Shown: in pieces, positions 50,287-58,469 of the stretch
How the letters are laid out: every line of letters starts with the position of its first letter
Numbering within the stretch: position 1 is the first letter of the stretch
From: an uncultured Clostridia bacterium
Lineage (GTDB): Bacteria > Bacillota > Clostridia > Oscillospirales > Acutalibacteraceae
Length of the DNA: 64,000 bases
Reading direction: 5' to 3'
NCBI GenBank assembly: GCA_947623205.1
Contig: CANQGM010000006.1
Span: 1-64,000 of the forward strand
Notes under the pieces: model-generated
Told to the model about the DNA's origin: nothing
Databases searched by the model: none
What the model saw: the letters and a program-made list of their open reading frames with translations, nothing else
Position numbers and translations under genes: made by a program

Positions 50287-52698
50287 TTGAAATATAATCA
50301 TAAAAAAGTTGAACAAAAATGGCAAAAAATCTGGGAAGAAAAGGGTGTGTTTCACGCAAGTGAAGATACATCAAAAGAAAAGTTCTATGCTCTGATAGAG
50401 TTTCCTTATCCTTCGGGTCAGGGGCTTCATGTAGGACATCCGCGCCCTTACACCGCTCTTGATACGGTTGCAAGAAAGCGCAGACTTCAGGGGTATAACG
50501 TGCTTTATCCTATTGGTTGGGACGCATTTGGACTTCCCACTGAAAACTATGCCATAAAAAATCATATTCATCCCGAAATAGTTACAAATAAAAATATAGA
50601 ACGCTTTAAAAAGCAAATTCAGTCACTCGGCATTTCTTTTGACTGGAGCAGAGAAATCAATACAACCGACCCAAATTATTATAAATGGACTCAGTGGATC
50701 TTTATTCAGCTTTTTAAGCACGGTCTTGCATATAAAAAAGAAATGAATGTAAACTGGTGTACCTCCTGTAAATGTGTTCTTGCAAACGAAGAGGTCGTAA
50801 ACGGTGTTTGCGAGCGCTGCGGAAGCGAGGTAGTTCACAAGGTCAAGTCACAGTGGATGCTTAAAATTACCGAGTATGCCGACAGGCTTATCAATGACCT
50901 TGATTTGGTGGAATATCCTGACAGAGTAAAAGCACAGCAAAAAAACTGGATTGGAAGAAGTACCGGCGCGGAGGTGGACTTTACTACCACAACAGGCGAC
51001 GTTCTTACAATTTATACTACCAGAGCCGATACACTTTACGGTGCTACATATATGGTAATTGCACCCGAACACCCGCTTATTGATAAATGGGCCGACCGGC
51101 TGACAAATATGGATGAAATACGTAAATATCAGGCCTCCGCCGCAAGAAAATCCGACTTTGAAAGAACAGAGGTCGCAAAAGAAAAAACAGGCGTTATGCT
51201 TAAAGGAGTAAGAGCAGTAAATCCTGTTAATAATAAAGAAATTCCCATATTTATTTCTGACTATGTTCTGGTGTCATACGGAACAGGCGCAATTATGGCC
51301 GTGCCCGCACATGATACCCGTGACTGGGAATTTGCCAAAAAGTTCGATTTGCCTATAATTGAAGTTGTAAAAGGCGGAAATGTTCAGGAAGAGGCATTTA
51401 CCGACTGTGCATCCGGAATTATGGTAAATTCGGGTATGCTTGACGGTCTTACCGTTGATGATGCAAAAAAGAAAATTATCGACTGGCTTACGGCTGAGGG
51501 TAAAGGTCACGCAAAAGTTAATTATAAACTTCGTGACTGGGTATTTTCCCGTCAAAGATACTGGGGTGAACCTATTCCTATTGTACACTGTGAAAAATGC
51601 GGTTACGTTCCTATTGATGAGAGTGAACTTCCTCTTAAATTACCTAAGGTAGAGTCGTATGAACCTACTGACAACGGTGAGTCGCCGCTTGCAAAAATGA
51701 CAGACTGGATAGAGACGGTTTGTCCTCACTGCGGCGGAAAAGCAATTCGCGAAACGGATACAATGCCTCAGTGGGCAGGCTCTTCATGGTACTATCTGCG
51801 CTATATGGATCCTCACAATAACAAAGAGCTTGCATCAAAAGACGCTTTAAAATACTGGTCCCCAGTCGATTGGTATAACGGCGGTATGGAGCATACAACG
51901 CTTCACCTGTTATACAGTCGTTTTTGGCACAAATTTCTTTATGACATCGGCATTGTACCTACACCCGAACCATATGCAAAGCGCACGTCGCACGGTATGA
52001 TTTTAGGTGAAAACGGCGAAAAAATGAGTAAATCGCGCGGAAATGTCGTAAATCCCGATGAAATCGTTGAGGAATACGGCGCAGACACAATGCGCTTATA
52101 TGAAATGTTTATAGGTGATTTTGAAAAAGCTGCACCGTGGAGTCAGGCAAGCATTAAAGGCTGCCGCAGATTTGTTGAGCGCTTTTGGAATTTGCAGTCT
52201 GTTTTGATTGACGGCGATAAAATCCGCCCTGAACTTGAAAGTCAGTTTAATAAGGCGATAAAAAAAGTGGGCGAGGATATTGAAAACATTAAGTTTAATA
52301 CTGCAATTGCAACGCTTATGGCATTAATTAACGATATTTCAAATGTCAAATCTATAAATAAAGAAGAACTCAGAGTATTTTCAATACTTTTAAATCCGTT
52401 TGCGCCTCACGTTACAGAGGAAATTTATGAGATTTGCGGACTTGGCAGCGGCATTATTGCAGAACAAAGCTGGCCCGAATACGATGAATCAAAGTGCGTT
52501 GATGACAGTGTAGAAATAGTAGTTCAGGTAAACGGAAAAATTAAAGCTAAATTGAATATCCCCGTTTACGCACAAAAAGATTATGTTCTTGAGCTTGCAA
52601 AGGCTGATGAAAATGTAAAAAAAGCTGTTGGAAATATGACCGTGATCAAAGAAATATTCGTGCCTAAAAAGCTTATAAATATTGTTGTTAAGCCATAA
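50287..52698 (+). CDS. leuS: Leucyl-tRNA synthetase
   Basis: 803 residues from TTG 50287 (GAGGAGGA upstream). Class I synthetase: HVGH (48-51), CP1 editing domain with [13 protein letters not shown], a cysteine-rich zinc region [12 protein letters not shown] and CERCG, and KMSKS near 579-583. The upstream intergenic space is too short for a T-box, so control by uncharged tRNA is not expected. Confidence 0.97.
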   Translation: MKYNHKKVEQKWQKIWEEKGVFHASEDTSKEKFYALIEFPYPSGQGLHVGHPRPYTALDTVARKRRLQGYNVLYPIGWDAFGLPTENYAIKNHIHPEIVTNKNIERFKKQIQSLGISFDWSREINTTDPNYYKWTQWIFIQLFKHGLAYKKEMNVNWCTSCKCVLANEEVVNGVCERCGSEVVHKVKSQWMLKITEYADRLINDLDLVEYPDRVKAQQKNWIGRSTGAEVDFTTTTGDVLTIYTTRADTLYGATYMVIAPEHPLIDKWADRLTNMDEIRKYQASAARKSDFERTEVAKEKTGVMLKGVRAVNPVNNKEIPIFISDYVLVSYGTGAIMAVPAHDTRDWEFAKKFDLPIIEVVKGGNVQEEAFTDCASGIMVNSGMLDGLTVDDAKKKIIDWLTAEGKGHAKVNYKLRDWVFSRQRYWGEPIPIVHCEKCGYVPIDESELPLKLPKVESYEPTDNGESPLAKMTDWIETVCPHCGGKAIRETDTMPQWAGSSWYYLRYMDPHNNKELASKDALKYWSPVDWYNGGMEHTTLHLLYSRFWHKFLYDIGIVPTPEPYAKRTSHGMILGENGEKMSKSRGNVVNPDEIVEEYGADTMRLYEMFIGDFEKAAPWSQASIKGCRRFVERFWNLQSVLIDGDKIRPELESQFNKAIKKVGEDIENIKFNTAIATLMALINDISNVKSINKEELRVFSILLNPFAPHVTEEIYEICGLGSGIIAEQSWPEYDESKCVDDSVEIVVQVNGKIKAKLNIPVYAQKDYVLELAKADENVKKAVGNMTVIKEIFVPKKLINIVVKP

Positions 52699-52741
52699 TT
52701 CTATAAGATAATTTGTTTTTTCTTAAAATTCTACATTGCTA

Positions 52742-52770
52742 TTGACATTAATAGCTACATATTGTATAAT
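52742..52770 (+). promoter_or_regulatory. Strong promoter of rpsU
   Basis: TTGACA, 17-nt spacer, TATAAT, full consensus, 58 bases before ATG 52828. Confidence 0.85.
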
Positions 52771-52827
52771 AACACTTGCAAACGTATGCAAATTACCCTG
52801 TCTATTGGTGGATGGGAGGGAAGATAA

Positions 52828-53004
52828 ATGGCAGAAATAAGACTTAAAGATAATGAATCTCTTGAAAGTGCATTAAGAAGATTCAAAAAGCAGTGTGCCA
52901 GAGCTGGCGTTATTGCTGAGGTTCGCAAGAGAGAAGCTTATGAAAAGCCCTCTGTTAAGCGTAAAAAGAAATCCGAAGCAGCTCGCAAACGCAAATACAG
53001 GTAA
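52828..53004 (+). CDS. rpsU: 30S ribosomal protein S21
   Basis: 58 residues, highly basic. [19 protein letters not shown] and the C-terminal [13 protein letters not shown] are S21 signatures. GGGAGGGAAG precedes the ATG. It is a single-gene unit with a consensus promoter and a strong terminator. Confidence 0.97.
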   Translation: MAEIRLKDNESLESALRRFKKQCARAGVIAEVRKREAYEKPSVKRKKKSEAARKRKYR

Positions 53005-53012
53005 TTAAACAG

Positions 53013-53039
53013 GCGGACAGAGCTTTCTGTCCGCTTTTT
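53013..53039 (+). terminator. Terminator of rpsU
   Basis: An 8-bp perfect stem (GCGGACAG with CTGTCCGC, 6-nt loop) followed by TTTTT. Confidence 0.9.
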
Positions 53040-53095
53040 GTTATTTGTTATAAAACATTGGTATTTAATGTTATTATGAATCAAAAGGTGATAAT

Positions 53096-53527
53096 ATGAA
53101 AAAAATACTTGTATTGTTAGGACCAAACCTCAATATGGTTGGTGTTCGTGAAAAAGGAATTTACGGTGAAGAATCTGCGGAAAGCATTGAAATTCAAATA
53201 AGAAAATATGCCGACGAAAAAGGATTATCTGCCGAGGTTTTTCAATCGAATCATGAAGGTGATTTGATTGACAAAATTCATTCATCCAAAGGTAATTTTG
53301 AAGGCGTAATAATTAATGCCGGAGCTCTTACTCATTACAGCTATGCTCTGCGTGATGCAATTGCCTGCGTTAAAATTCCTTTTATTGAGGTTCATATGTC
53401 TAATATTCATGCGCGCGAAGATTTCAGGCATATTTCTGTTATCGCGCCTGTCTGCGCGGGACAAATAGCCGGGTTTGGAAAAAACAGCTATTTTCTTGCA
53501 ATTAATGCTTTAAAGGATATGGTGTAA
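53096..53527 (+). CDS. aroQ: 3-dehydroquinate dehydratase, type II
   Basis: 143 residues. Third step of the shikimate pathway. LLGPNLNMVGVREKGIYG carries the catalytic Tyr/Arg region, NAGALTHYSYALRDAI (usually NPGAYTH) and EVHMSNIHAREDFR follow. The Pro-to-Ala change in NAGALTH is a deviation, but the catalytic Asn and His are kept. The stop overlaps the next start in TAATG. Confidence 0.94.
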   Translation: MKKILVLLGPNLNMVGVREKGIYGEESAESIEIQIRKYADEKGLSAEVFQSNHEGDLIDKIHSSKGNFEGVIINAGALTHYSYALRDAIACVKIPFIEVHMSNIHAREDFRHISVIAPVCAGQIAGFGKNSYFLAINALKDMV

Positions 53528-54618
53528 TGCTGCAACAGTCTTTTTTATCAAGACTTGAAAAACTCACTTCACTGTTAAAAGCAGACAATGAAGCAATACT
53601 GATAACTAACGAAATAAATGTGGGCTATTTTTCGGGATTTCAACACAGTGAAGGCGCAATGCTTGTAACAAAATACGCTTCGTATTTATTTGTTGATTTC
53701 AGATATTTTGAGGCAGCGCAAAAATTTTCAAAAAATTGCAAAGTAATTTGTTATTCACGTTTTTTATCAGATGTATCTAATATTTTAAAAACTACCGCTG
53801 TAAAGTACCTATATGTTGAAATATCCGATTTGAATCTTTTTAAATTTAATAAATATAAAGAGGCATTTTTAAATACAGGCGTTGAGTGTATTACAACTTC
53901 AGCTCTTGACAGTAAAATTACTGAAATACGAATAACTAAAGATAAAGCTGAGTGTGAAAAAATTCTTAAAGCACAGCAAATTACCGAAGAAGCTTATTTT
54001 GAAGTACTCAATTTTCTTAAACCGGGAGTTACCGAGCGCAGAATTGCAGTTGAACTTGAGTACCTTATAAAGTTAAAAGGCGCGGAACGGGTTTCATTTG
54101 ATTTAATTACAATAACAGGCAAAAAAACATCTTTGCCGCACGGGGTCCCTTCTGATGATGTTGTTTGCAGAGGGGATTTTTTTACAATGGATATCGGCGC
54201 AGTGTTTGAAGGTTATCACAGCGATACAACAAGAACAGTTGCCATAGGATATGCGGATGATGAAAAAAGAGAAATTTATAACATTGTTTTAAAAGCGCAG
54301 CTTGCTGCGCTTGAAAAAATTAAGGCCGGTGCGTTATGCAGTGATATAGACAAAACCGCACGCGATATAATAGATGAAGCAGGCTACGGGAAATACTTTG
54401 GTCATTCAACAGGACACGGAGTAGGGCTTGAAATTCATGAAGCTCCCGCGGTTTCACCCAAAAATAACGTTAAGCTAAAGCCGGGGATGGTTATTACTGA
54501 CGAACCCGGAATATATTTGCCTCAAAAATTCGGTGTGAGAATAGAAGATATGGTTTGTGTTACCGAAGAAGGCTGTAAAAACTTTGTTACTTTGCCAAAA
54601 GAACTTATAATTGTTTAA
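53527..54618 (+). CDS. M24-family Xaa-Pro aminopeptidase-like protein
   Basis: 363 residues. N-terminal creatinase-like domain (1-130) and a pita-bread catalytic domain. Five metal ligands are visible: Asp in TMDIGAV and in HSDTTRT, His in GHSTGHGVG, Glu in DEPGIY and Glu in RIEDMV. It cleaves after an N-terminal residue followed by Pro. The aroQ-M24-efp order is common in Firmicutes. Confidence 0.93.
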   Translation: MLQQSFLSRLEKLTSLLKADNEAILITNEINVGYFSGFQHSEGAMLVTKYASYLFVDFRYFEAAQKFSKNCKVICYSRFLSDVSNILKTTAVKYLYVEISDLNLFKFNKYKEAFLNTGVECITTSALDSKITEIRITKDKAECEKILKAQQITEEAYFEVLNFLKPGVTERRIAVELEYLIKLKGAERVSFDLITITGKKTSLPHGVPSDDVVCRGDFFTMDIGAVFEGYHSDTTRTVAIGYADDEKREIYNIVLKAQLAALEKIKAGALCSDIDKTARDIIDEAGYGKYFGHSTGHGVGLEIHEAPAVSPKNNVKLKPGMVITDEPGIYLPQKFGVRIEDMVCVTEEGCKNFVTLPKELIIV

Positions 54619-54623
54619 AACCC

Positions 54624-54652
54624 TTGCTTTTTCTTAAATGTTTATGTATAAT
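54624..54652 (+). promoter_or_regulatory. Promoter of efp
   Basis: TTGCTT, 17-nt spacer, TATAAT, 59 bases before ATG 54711. Confidence 0.65.
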
Positions 54653-54710
54653 GTTATTTGACATATTACGGAAATTCTTTTCGTAAGAGTAAATTATGGA
54701 GGTATTGCAA

Positions 54711-55268
54711 ATGATTTCTGCGGGTGATTTCAGAAACGGCGTTACATTTGAAATGGACGGTCAGGTTGTATCTATTGTTGAATTTCAGCACGTTAAGCCC
54801 GGAAAAGGTGCTGCGTTCGTCAGAACAAAAATTAAAAATGTTATTACAGGAGCAGTAGTTGAAAAAACTTTCAATCCAAACGATAAGTATCCAACTGCAT
54901 TTATTGACAGAAAGGATATGGAGTACAGCTACTCGGACGGCGACCTTTATTACTTTATGGATACCGAAACATGGGAGCAGCTGCCAATTAACAAAAGCGT
55001 TCTCAGCGACAACTTTAAGTTTGTTAAGGAAAATATGATTTGTAAGGTACTTTCTTATAAAGGAAATGTGTTCGGAGTAGAACCGCCAAACTTTGTAGAA
55101 CTTCAGGTCACAAAAACTGACCCCGGTTTTAAAGGAGACACAGCAACAAACGCTACAAAGCCTGCCACGCTTGAAACAGGTGCCGAAATTAAAGTTCCTC
55201 TGTTTATTGATGAGGGCGAAGTAATCCAAATCGATACAAGAACAGGCGAATATATGGGCAGAGCTTAA
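54711..55268 (+). CDS. efp: Elongation factor P
   Basis: 185 residues from ATG 54711 (GGAGGT upstream), the usual [10 protein letters not shown] start. It rescues ribosomes stalled at polyproline. Three beta-barrel domains; the modifiable loop is [10 protein letters not shown] with Lys32 at the tip. Whether it is modified, and by which pathway, cannot be seen here. Confidence 0.97.
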   Translation: MISAGDFRNGVTFEMDGQVVSIVEFQHVKPGKGAAFVRTKIKNVITGAVVEKTFNPNDKYPTAFIDRKDMEYSYSDGDLYYFMDTETWEQLPINKSVLSDNFKFVKENMICKVLSYKGNVFGVEPPNFVELQVTKTDPGFKGDTATNATKPATLETGAEIKVPLFIDEGEVIQIDTRTGEYMGRA

Positions 55269-55287
55269 ACTCTGAAGGAGAATTGAT

Positions 55288-55770
55288 ATGAATTTAACAG
55301 AAAAAATTTCTTATATTCGCGGACTTGCCGAAGGACTTAAACTTGATGATTCAAAGCCGGAGGTTAAAGTAATTAACGCTATGCTGGATGTTCTTAACGA
55401 TATATCTTTTTCAATATTCAGTTTAGAAGATCTGTACGATGATTTGAGCACGCAGGTGGATGACATTGACGGTGACTTAGCTAATTTAGAGTCGGATTTT
55501 TATCATGATGAAGACTGCGATTGCTGCACTTGCGATGAAGATGAAGACGATGAAAGCGATCCTTTTTATGAAGTAACGTGCGCTTCGTGCGGTCAAAAAC
55601 TGAATGTTTCAGAAGATGTTCTTCTTGAGGGTGAAATTGAGTGTCCTAATTGCGGAGAGCTTCTTGAATTTGATTTTTCAGATCTATTTAATGAAGACGG
55701 CTGCAGTGACGATGTTTGCTCCTGCGGATGCTGCGATGACGACAGTGAAACCGAAACAGAAGAAGAATAA
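55288..55770 (+). CDS. CD1247-type acidic zinc-ribbon protein
   Basis: 160 residues. The N-terminal ~70 residues form the helical domain named after C. difficile CD1247 (LTEKISYIRGLAEGLKLD, NAMLDVLNDI). A Cys/Asp/Glu-rich stretch (EDCDCCTCDED) is followed by a zinc ribbon (CASCG..CPNCGELLEF) and a very acidic C-terminus with another Cys cluster (CSCGCC). Strong negative charge and Cys clusters suggest metal binding or an RNA-polymerase- or ribosome-associated role, but no function is known. GAAGGAG precedes the ATG, 19 bases after efp. Confidence 0.85.
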   Translation: MNLTEKISYIRGLAEGLKLDDSKPEVKVINAMLDVLNDISFSIFSLEDLYDDLSTQVDDIDGDLANLESDFYHDEDCDCCTCDEDEDDESDPFYEVTCASCGQKLNVSEDVLLEGEIECPNCGELLEFDFSDLFNEDGCSDDVCSCGCCDDDSETETEEE

Positions 55771-55783
55771 AATTTTCACAAAT

Positions 55784-55822
55784 AAAACGCCTCTCGTATA
55801 AAATAATGAGGGGTGTTTTTTT
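55784..55822 (+). terminator. Terminator overlapping the yunB translation start
   Basis: AAAACGCCTC (55784-55793) pairs imperfectly with GAGGGGTGTTTT (55808-55819), followed by more T residues. It ends the efp unit, but its right arm is also the GAGGGGTG ribosome binding site of yunB. Confidence 0.65.
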
Positions 55823-56468
55823 GTTGTACAGAAAATACCGCAAAAAAAGATTTATAAAGTTAAAACGCGTGCTGCTGATTTTTATTTTAATTTTGACCCT
55901 GACAATAGTATTTTGCGAATATCAGATTTATGACTTTAAGCCGGAGTACATCAGAATACAGGCAGAAATATTATCAGTTAATTCTGTTTGTGATGCCGTG
56001 AACAGCTGCCTAAAAAAAATTAATTACAATTATGACGACATAGCTAAAATCAATTATTCCAATGACGGAAACATTCAGTCGATAAGCACCGATTCTTTTA
56101 AAATCAATTTACTTAAAACCGATATAACTAAATCTGTACAAAATGAAATAGCAAAGGTATATGACAATGAAATTGAAATACCAATCGGTTCGTTTACCGA
56201 TATAACCGCTCTGTCTAATGTGGGCCCTCCCATTACTGTAAATTTTAATCTTACGGGCAGTTTTTCTTCCGAAATAGTAAGTACGTTTGAATCGGCAGGA
56301 ATAAATCAGACCGTACACCATATCAGACTTTTATTAACATCTGAAATAATGACAACTTCGCTTGATTACTCGGGTAAAATAACTTTTACAACAGATTTTG
56401 AAATCGCACAGACGGTAATAGTGGGAGAAATACCTTCAGAATACGGAAATCTTTACCGAACCTATTAA
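55821..56468 (+). CDS. yunB: Sporulation protein YunB
   Basis: 215 residues from TTG 55821 (or 55824), since GAGGGGTG lies 6-9 bases upstream; the ATG at 55806 has no site. One N-terminal membrane span (about 15-35), then an extracytoplasmic alpha/beta domain with family segments IPIGSFTD, GPPITVNFNLTG and ESAGINQTVHHIRL. YunB is made in the mother cell under sigma-E in Bacillus and is needed for efficient sporulation; its molecular role is not known. Confidence 0.85.
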   Translation: MLYRKYRKKRFIKLKRVLLIFILILTLTIVFCEYQIYDFKPEYIRIQAEILSVNSVCDAVNSCLKKINYNYDDIAKINYSNDGNIQSISTDSFKINLLKTDITKSVQNEIAKVYDNEIEIPIGSFTDITALSNVGPPITVNFNLTGSFSSEIVSTFESAGINQTVHHIRLLLTSEIMTTSLDYSGKITFTTDFEIAQTVIVGEIPSEYGNLYRTY

Positions 56469-56523
56469 AGCGTGCAAAAAAAATTTATCATACACCTAAT
56501 TTATTAAAAGACTGTGAAAAATA

Positions 56524-56552
56524 TTGAAAAAGGATATATTTTGTGTTATAAT
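56524..56552 (+). promoter_or_regulatory. Promoter of the miaB-ylbF-mutS-mutL-miaA unit
   Basis: TTGAAA, 17-nt spacer, TATAAT, 35 bases before the TTG start of miaB. Confidence 0.7.
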
Positions 56553-56586
56553 TATTTGAATAATAATGGGTTAGGAGTGCATTTCT

Positions 56587-58002
56587 TTGCCTGAAAATAC
56601 TTTTTCAGCAAATAATGTATCCGAAAATCAATCGGAGTATATAAAGCTAATAGCTGAAATAATGGAGATACGAAAAAGAGGCGAAAAACCTCTTGCGTAT
56701 GTCAGAACATACGGCTGTCAGCAGAATGTTGCAGACAGCGAAAAAATAAAGGGAATGCTTGAAAAATCCGGATTTGATTTTGTTGACGCACCGGATGATG
56801 CCGATTTTATACTCTTTAATACCTGTGCAGTTAGGGAACACGCCGAAGACAGAGTATTTGGAAATGTAGGCGCGCTGAAAAACCTTAAACGCCGCCATCC
56901 CCAAATACTCATTGCTCTTTGCGGATGTATGACTGAGCAAGAGCATATTGCTGACAGAATGTACAGAAGTTTTCCGTTTGTAAATCTTATATTCGGTACT
57001 CATTCGCTCCATCACTTTCCCGAATTGCTGTATAACGCATTGGTTAACAGCAAAAGGATAGTGGAGAGGGGTAATGACGACAAAAAGGTATATGAGGGTT
57101 ATCCGTTAAAACGTGACGGCACTTTTAAAGGCTGGCTGCCGATAATGTACGGCTGCAATAACTTTTGTACATATTGTATTGTGCCTTATGTGCGCGGCAG
57201 AGAGCGAAGCCGTGAAAAAGATATTGTTATTTCCGAAGCAAAGCAGATGATCGAGAACGGTTATAAAGATATTACTTTGCTTGGTCAAAATGTTAACTCC
57301 TATGGCAAAAATCTGAACGGAGATGTTAATTTTGCCCGACTTATTAAAGAAATTGATTTAATCGACGGGGATTATTGGCTGAGATTTATGACTTCGCATC
57401 CAAAGGACTGCTCAAAAGAGCTTATTGACGTTATTTCCGACAGCAGACATATAAGCAGACATCTTCATCTTCCGTTTCAAAGCGGTTCGGACAGAATTCT
57501 AAAGTCTATGAACCGGCATTACGACAGAAAAAAGTACCTTGAAATTATTAATTATGCCAAGGAAAAAATCGACGGTCTTTCACTTACAAGCGATATTATA
57601 GTCGGTTTTCCCGGAGAAACTTATGAAGATTTTAAAGAGACCCTGTCGCTGATAAAAGAGGTTGAATTTACTTCTTTATATACATTCATTTTTTCTCCCC
57701 GCGTCGGTACACCTGCGGCGGAAATGGACGACCCGGTTTCATCTGAAGAAAAATCCAAGTGGTTCAGAGAACTTTTGGATGTTCAGGAGGAAATTGCCGC
57801 AAAACGCTGTGCTTCAATGGTTGGAAAAACCGAAAAAGTGCTTATTGAAGGCGAAACTGGCAAAAACAACGAATTAAACGGACGTACAAGCGGAAATATA
57901 ATAGTGGAATTAAAAGCTCCCAAAGAACTGATAGGAACATTCCAGAATGTTAAAATAACAAATGCACGCAACTGGATCCTTAAAGGAGAAATTGTATCAT
58001 AA
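56587..58002 (+). CDS. miaB: tRNA-2-methylthio-N6-isopentenyladenosine37 methylthiotransferase
   Basis: 471 residues from TTG 56587 (TAGGAGTG upstream). It adds the methylthio group to i6A37. N-terminal UPF0004 domain with the sacrificial-cluster cysteines (Cys44 in YGCQQN, then TCAVREH and CGCMTEQ), radical SAM cysteines in GCNNFCTYC (Cys190/194/197), and a C-terminal TRAM domain. Its substrate i6A is made by MiaA, encoded 5 genes downstream in the same unit. Confidence 0.95.
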   Translation: MPENTFSANNVSENQSEYIKLIAEIMEIRKRGEKPLAYVRTYGCQQNVADSEKIKGMLEKSGFDFVDAPDDADFILFNTCAVREHAEDRVFGNVGALKNLKRRHPQILIALCGCMTEQEHIADRMYRSFPFVNLIFGTHSLHHFPELLYNALVNSKRIVERGNDDKKVYEGYPLKRDGTFKGWLPIMYGCNNFCTYCIVPYVRGRERSREKDIVISEAKQMIENGYKDITLLGQNVNSYGKNLNGDVNFARLIKEIDLIDGDYWLRFMTSHPKDCSKELIDVISDSRHISRHLHLPFQSGSDRILKSMNRHYDRKKYLEIINYAKEKIDGLSLTSDIIVGFPGETYEDFKETLSLIKEVEFTSLYTFIFSPRVGTPAAEMDDPVSSEEKSKWFRELLDVQEEIAAKRCASMVGKTEKVLIEGETGKNNELNGRTSGNIIVELKAPKELIGTFQNVKITNARNWILKGEIVS

Positions 58003-58026
58003 AAATTAATTTTGGAGGATAAATAT

Positions 58027-58434
58027 ATGGACCTTATTTCAAAAGCAAGAGAACTTGGCAAACTTATACAGCAGGAAGAATCTTATATAAATTTGCAAAA
58101 GGCTCAGAAAAAAGCGGACGCTGACGCTGAACTGCAAAATTTGATCGGCGAATTTAACCTTAAAAGAATGTCTATTAATAACGAAGCGTCTAAAAAGGAC
58201 AGAGACCAGGAAAAACTTACACAGCTTAATACCGAAATGAGAGAGGCTTATTCAAAGATTATGTCAAATGAAAATATGATTGCGTATAATGACGCTAAAG
58301 AAGAATTTGATTTGATCGCCAACAGAGTAATAGCAATTGTTCAGCAGTCGGCGGAAGGCGCTGACCCTGAAACGGCGGACTACTCGCAGTCATCCTGTTC
58401 GGGAAGCTGCGAATCCTGCGGCGGATGCTGCTGA
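58027..58434 (+). CDS. YlbF-family regulator with Cys-rich tail
   Basis: 135 residues from ATG 58027 (GGAGG upstream). A helical, coiled-coil YlbF/YmcA domain (about 1-110) is followed by a Cys/Ser/Gly tail, CSGSCESCGGCC, with six cysteines in the last 12 residues. YlbF and YmcA with YaaT form an Fe-S-containing complex that controls RNase Y in Bacillus. The tail here could hold a metal cluster; that is inference. It lies between miaB and mutS, the usual clostridial position. Confidence 0.88.
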   Translation: MDLISKARELGKLIQQEESYINLQKAQKKADADAELQNLIGEFNLKRMSINNEASKKDRDQEKLTQLNTEMREAYSKIMSNENMIAYNDAKEEFDLIANRVIAIVQQSAEGADPETADYSQSSCSGSCESCGGCC

Positions 58435-58469
58435 TTTATACTTGTTATTTTATTTAATGGAGTGAAAAC

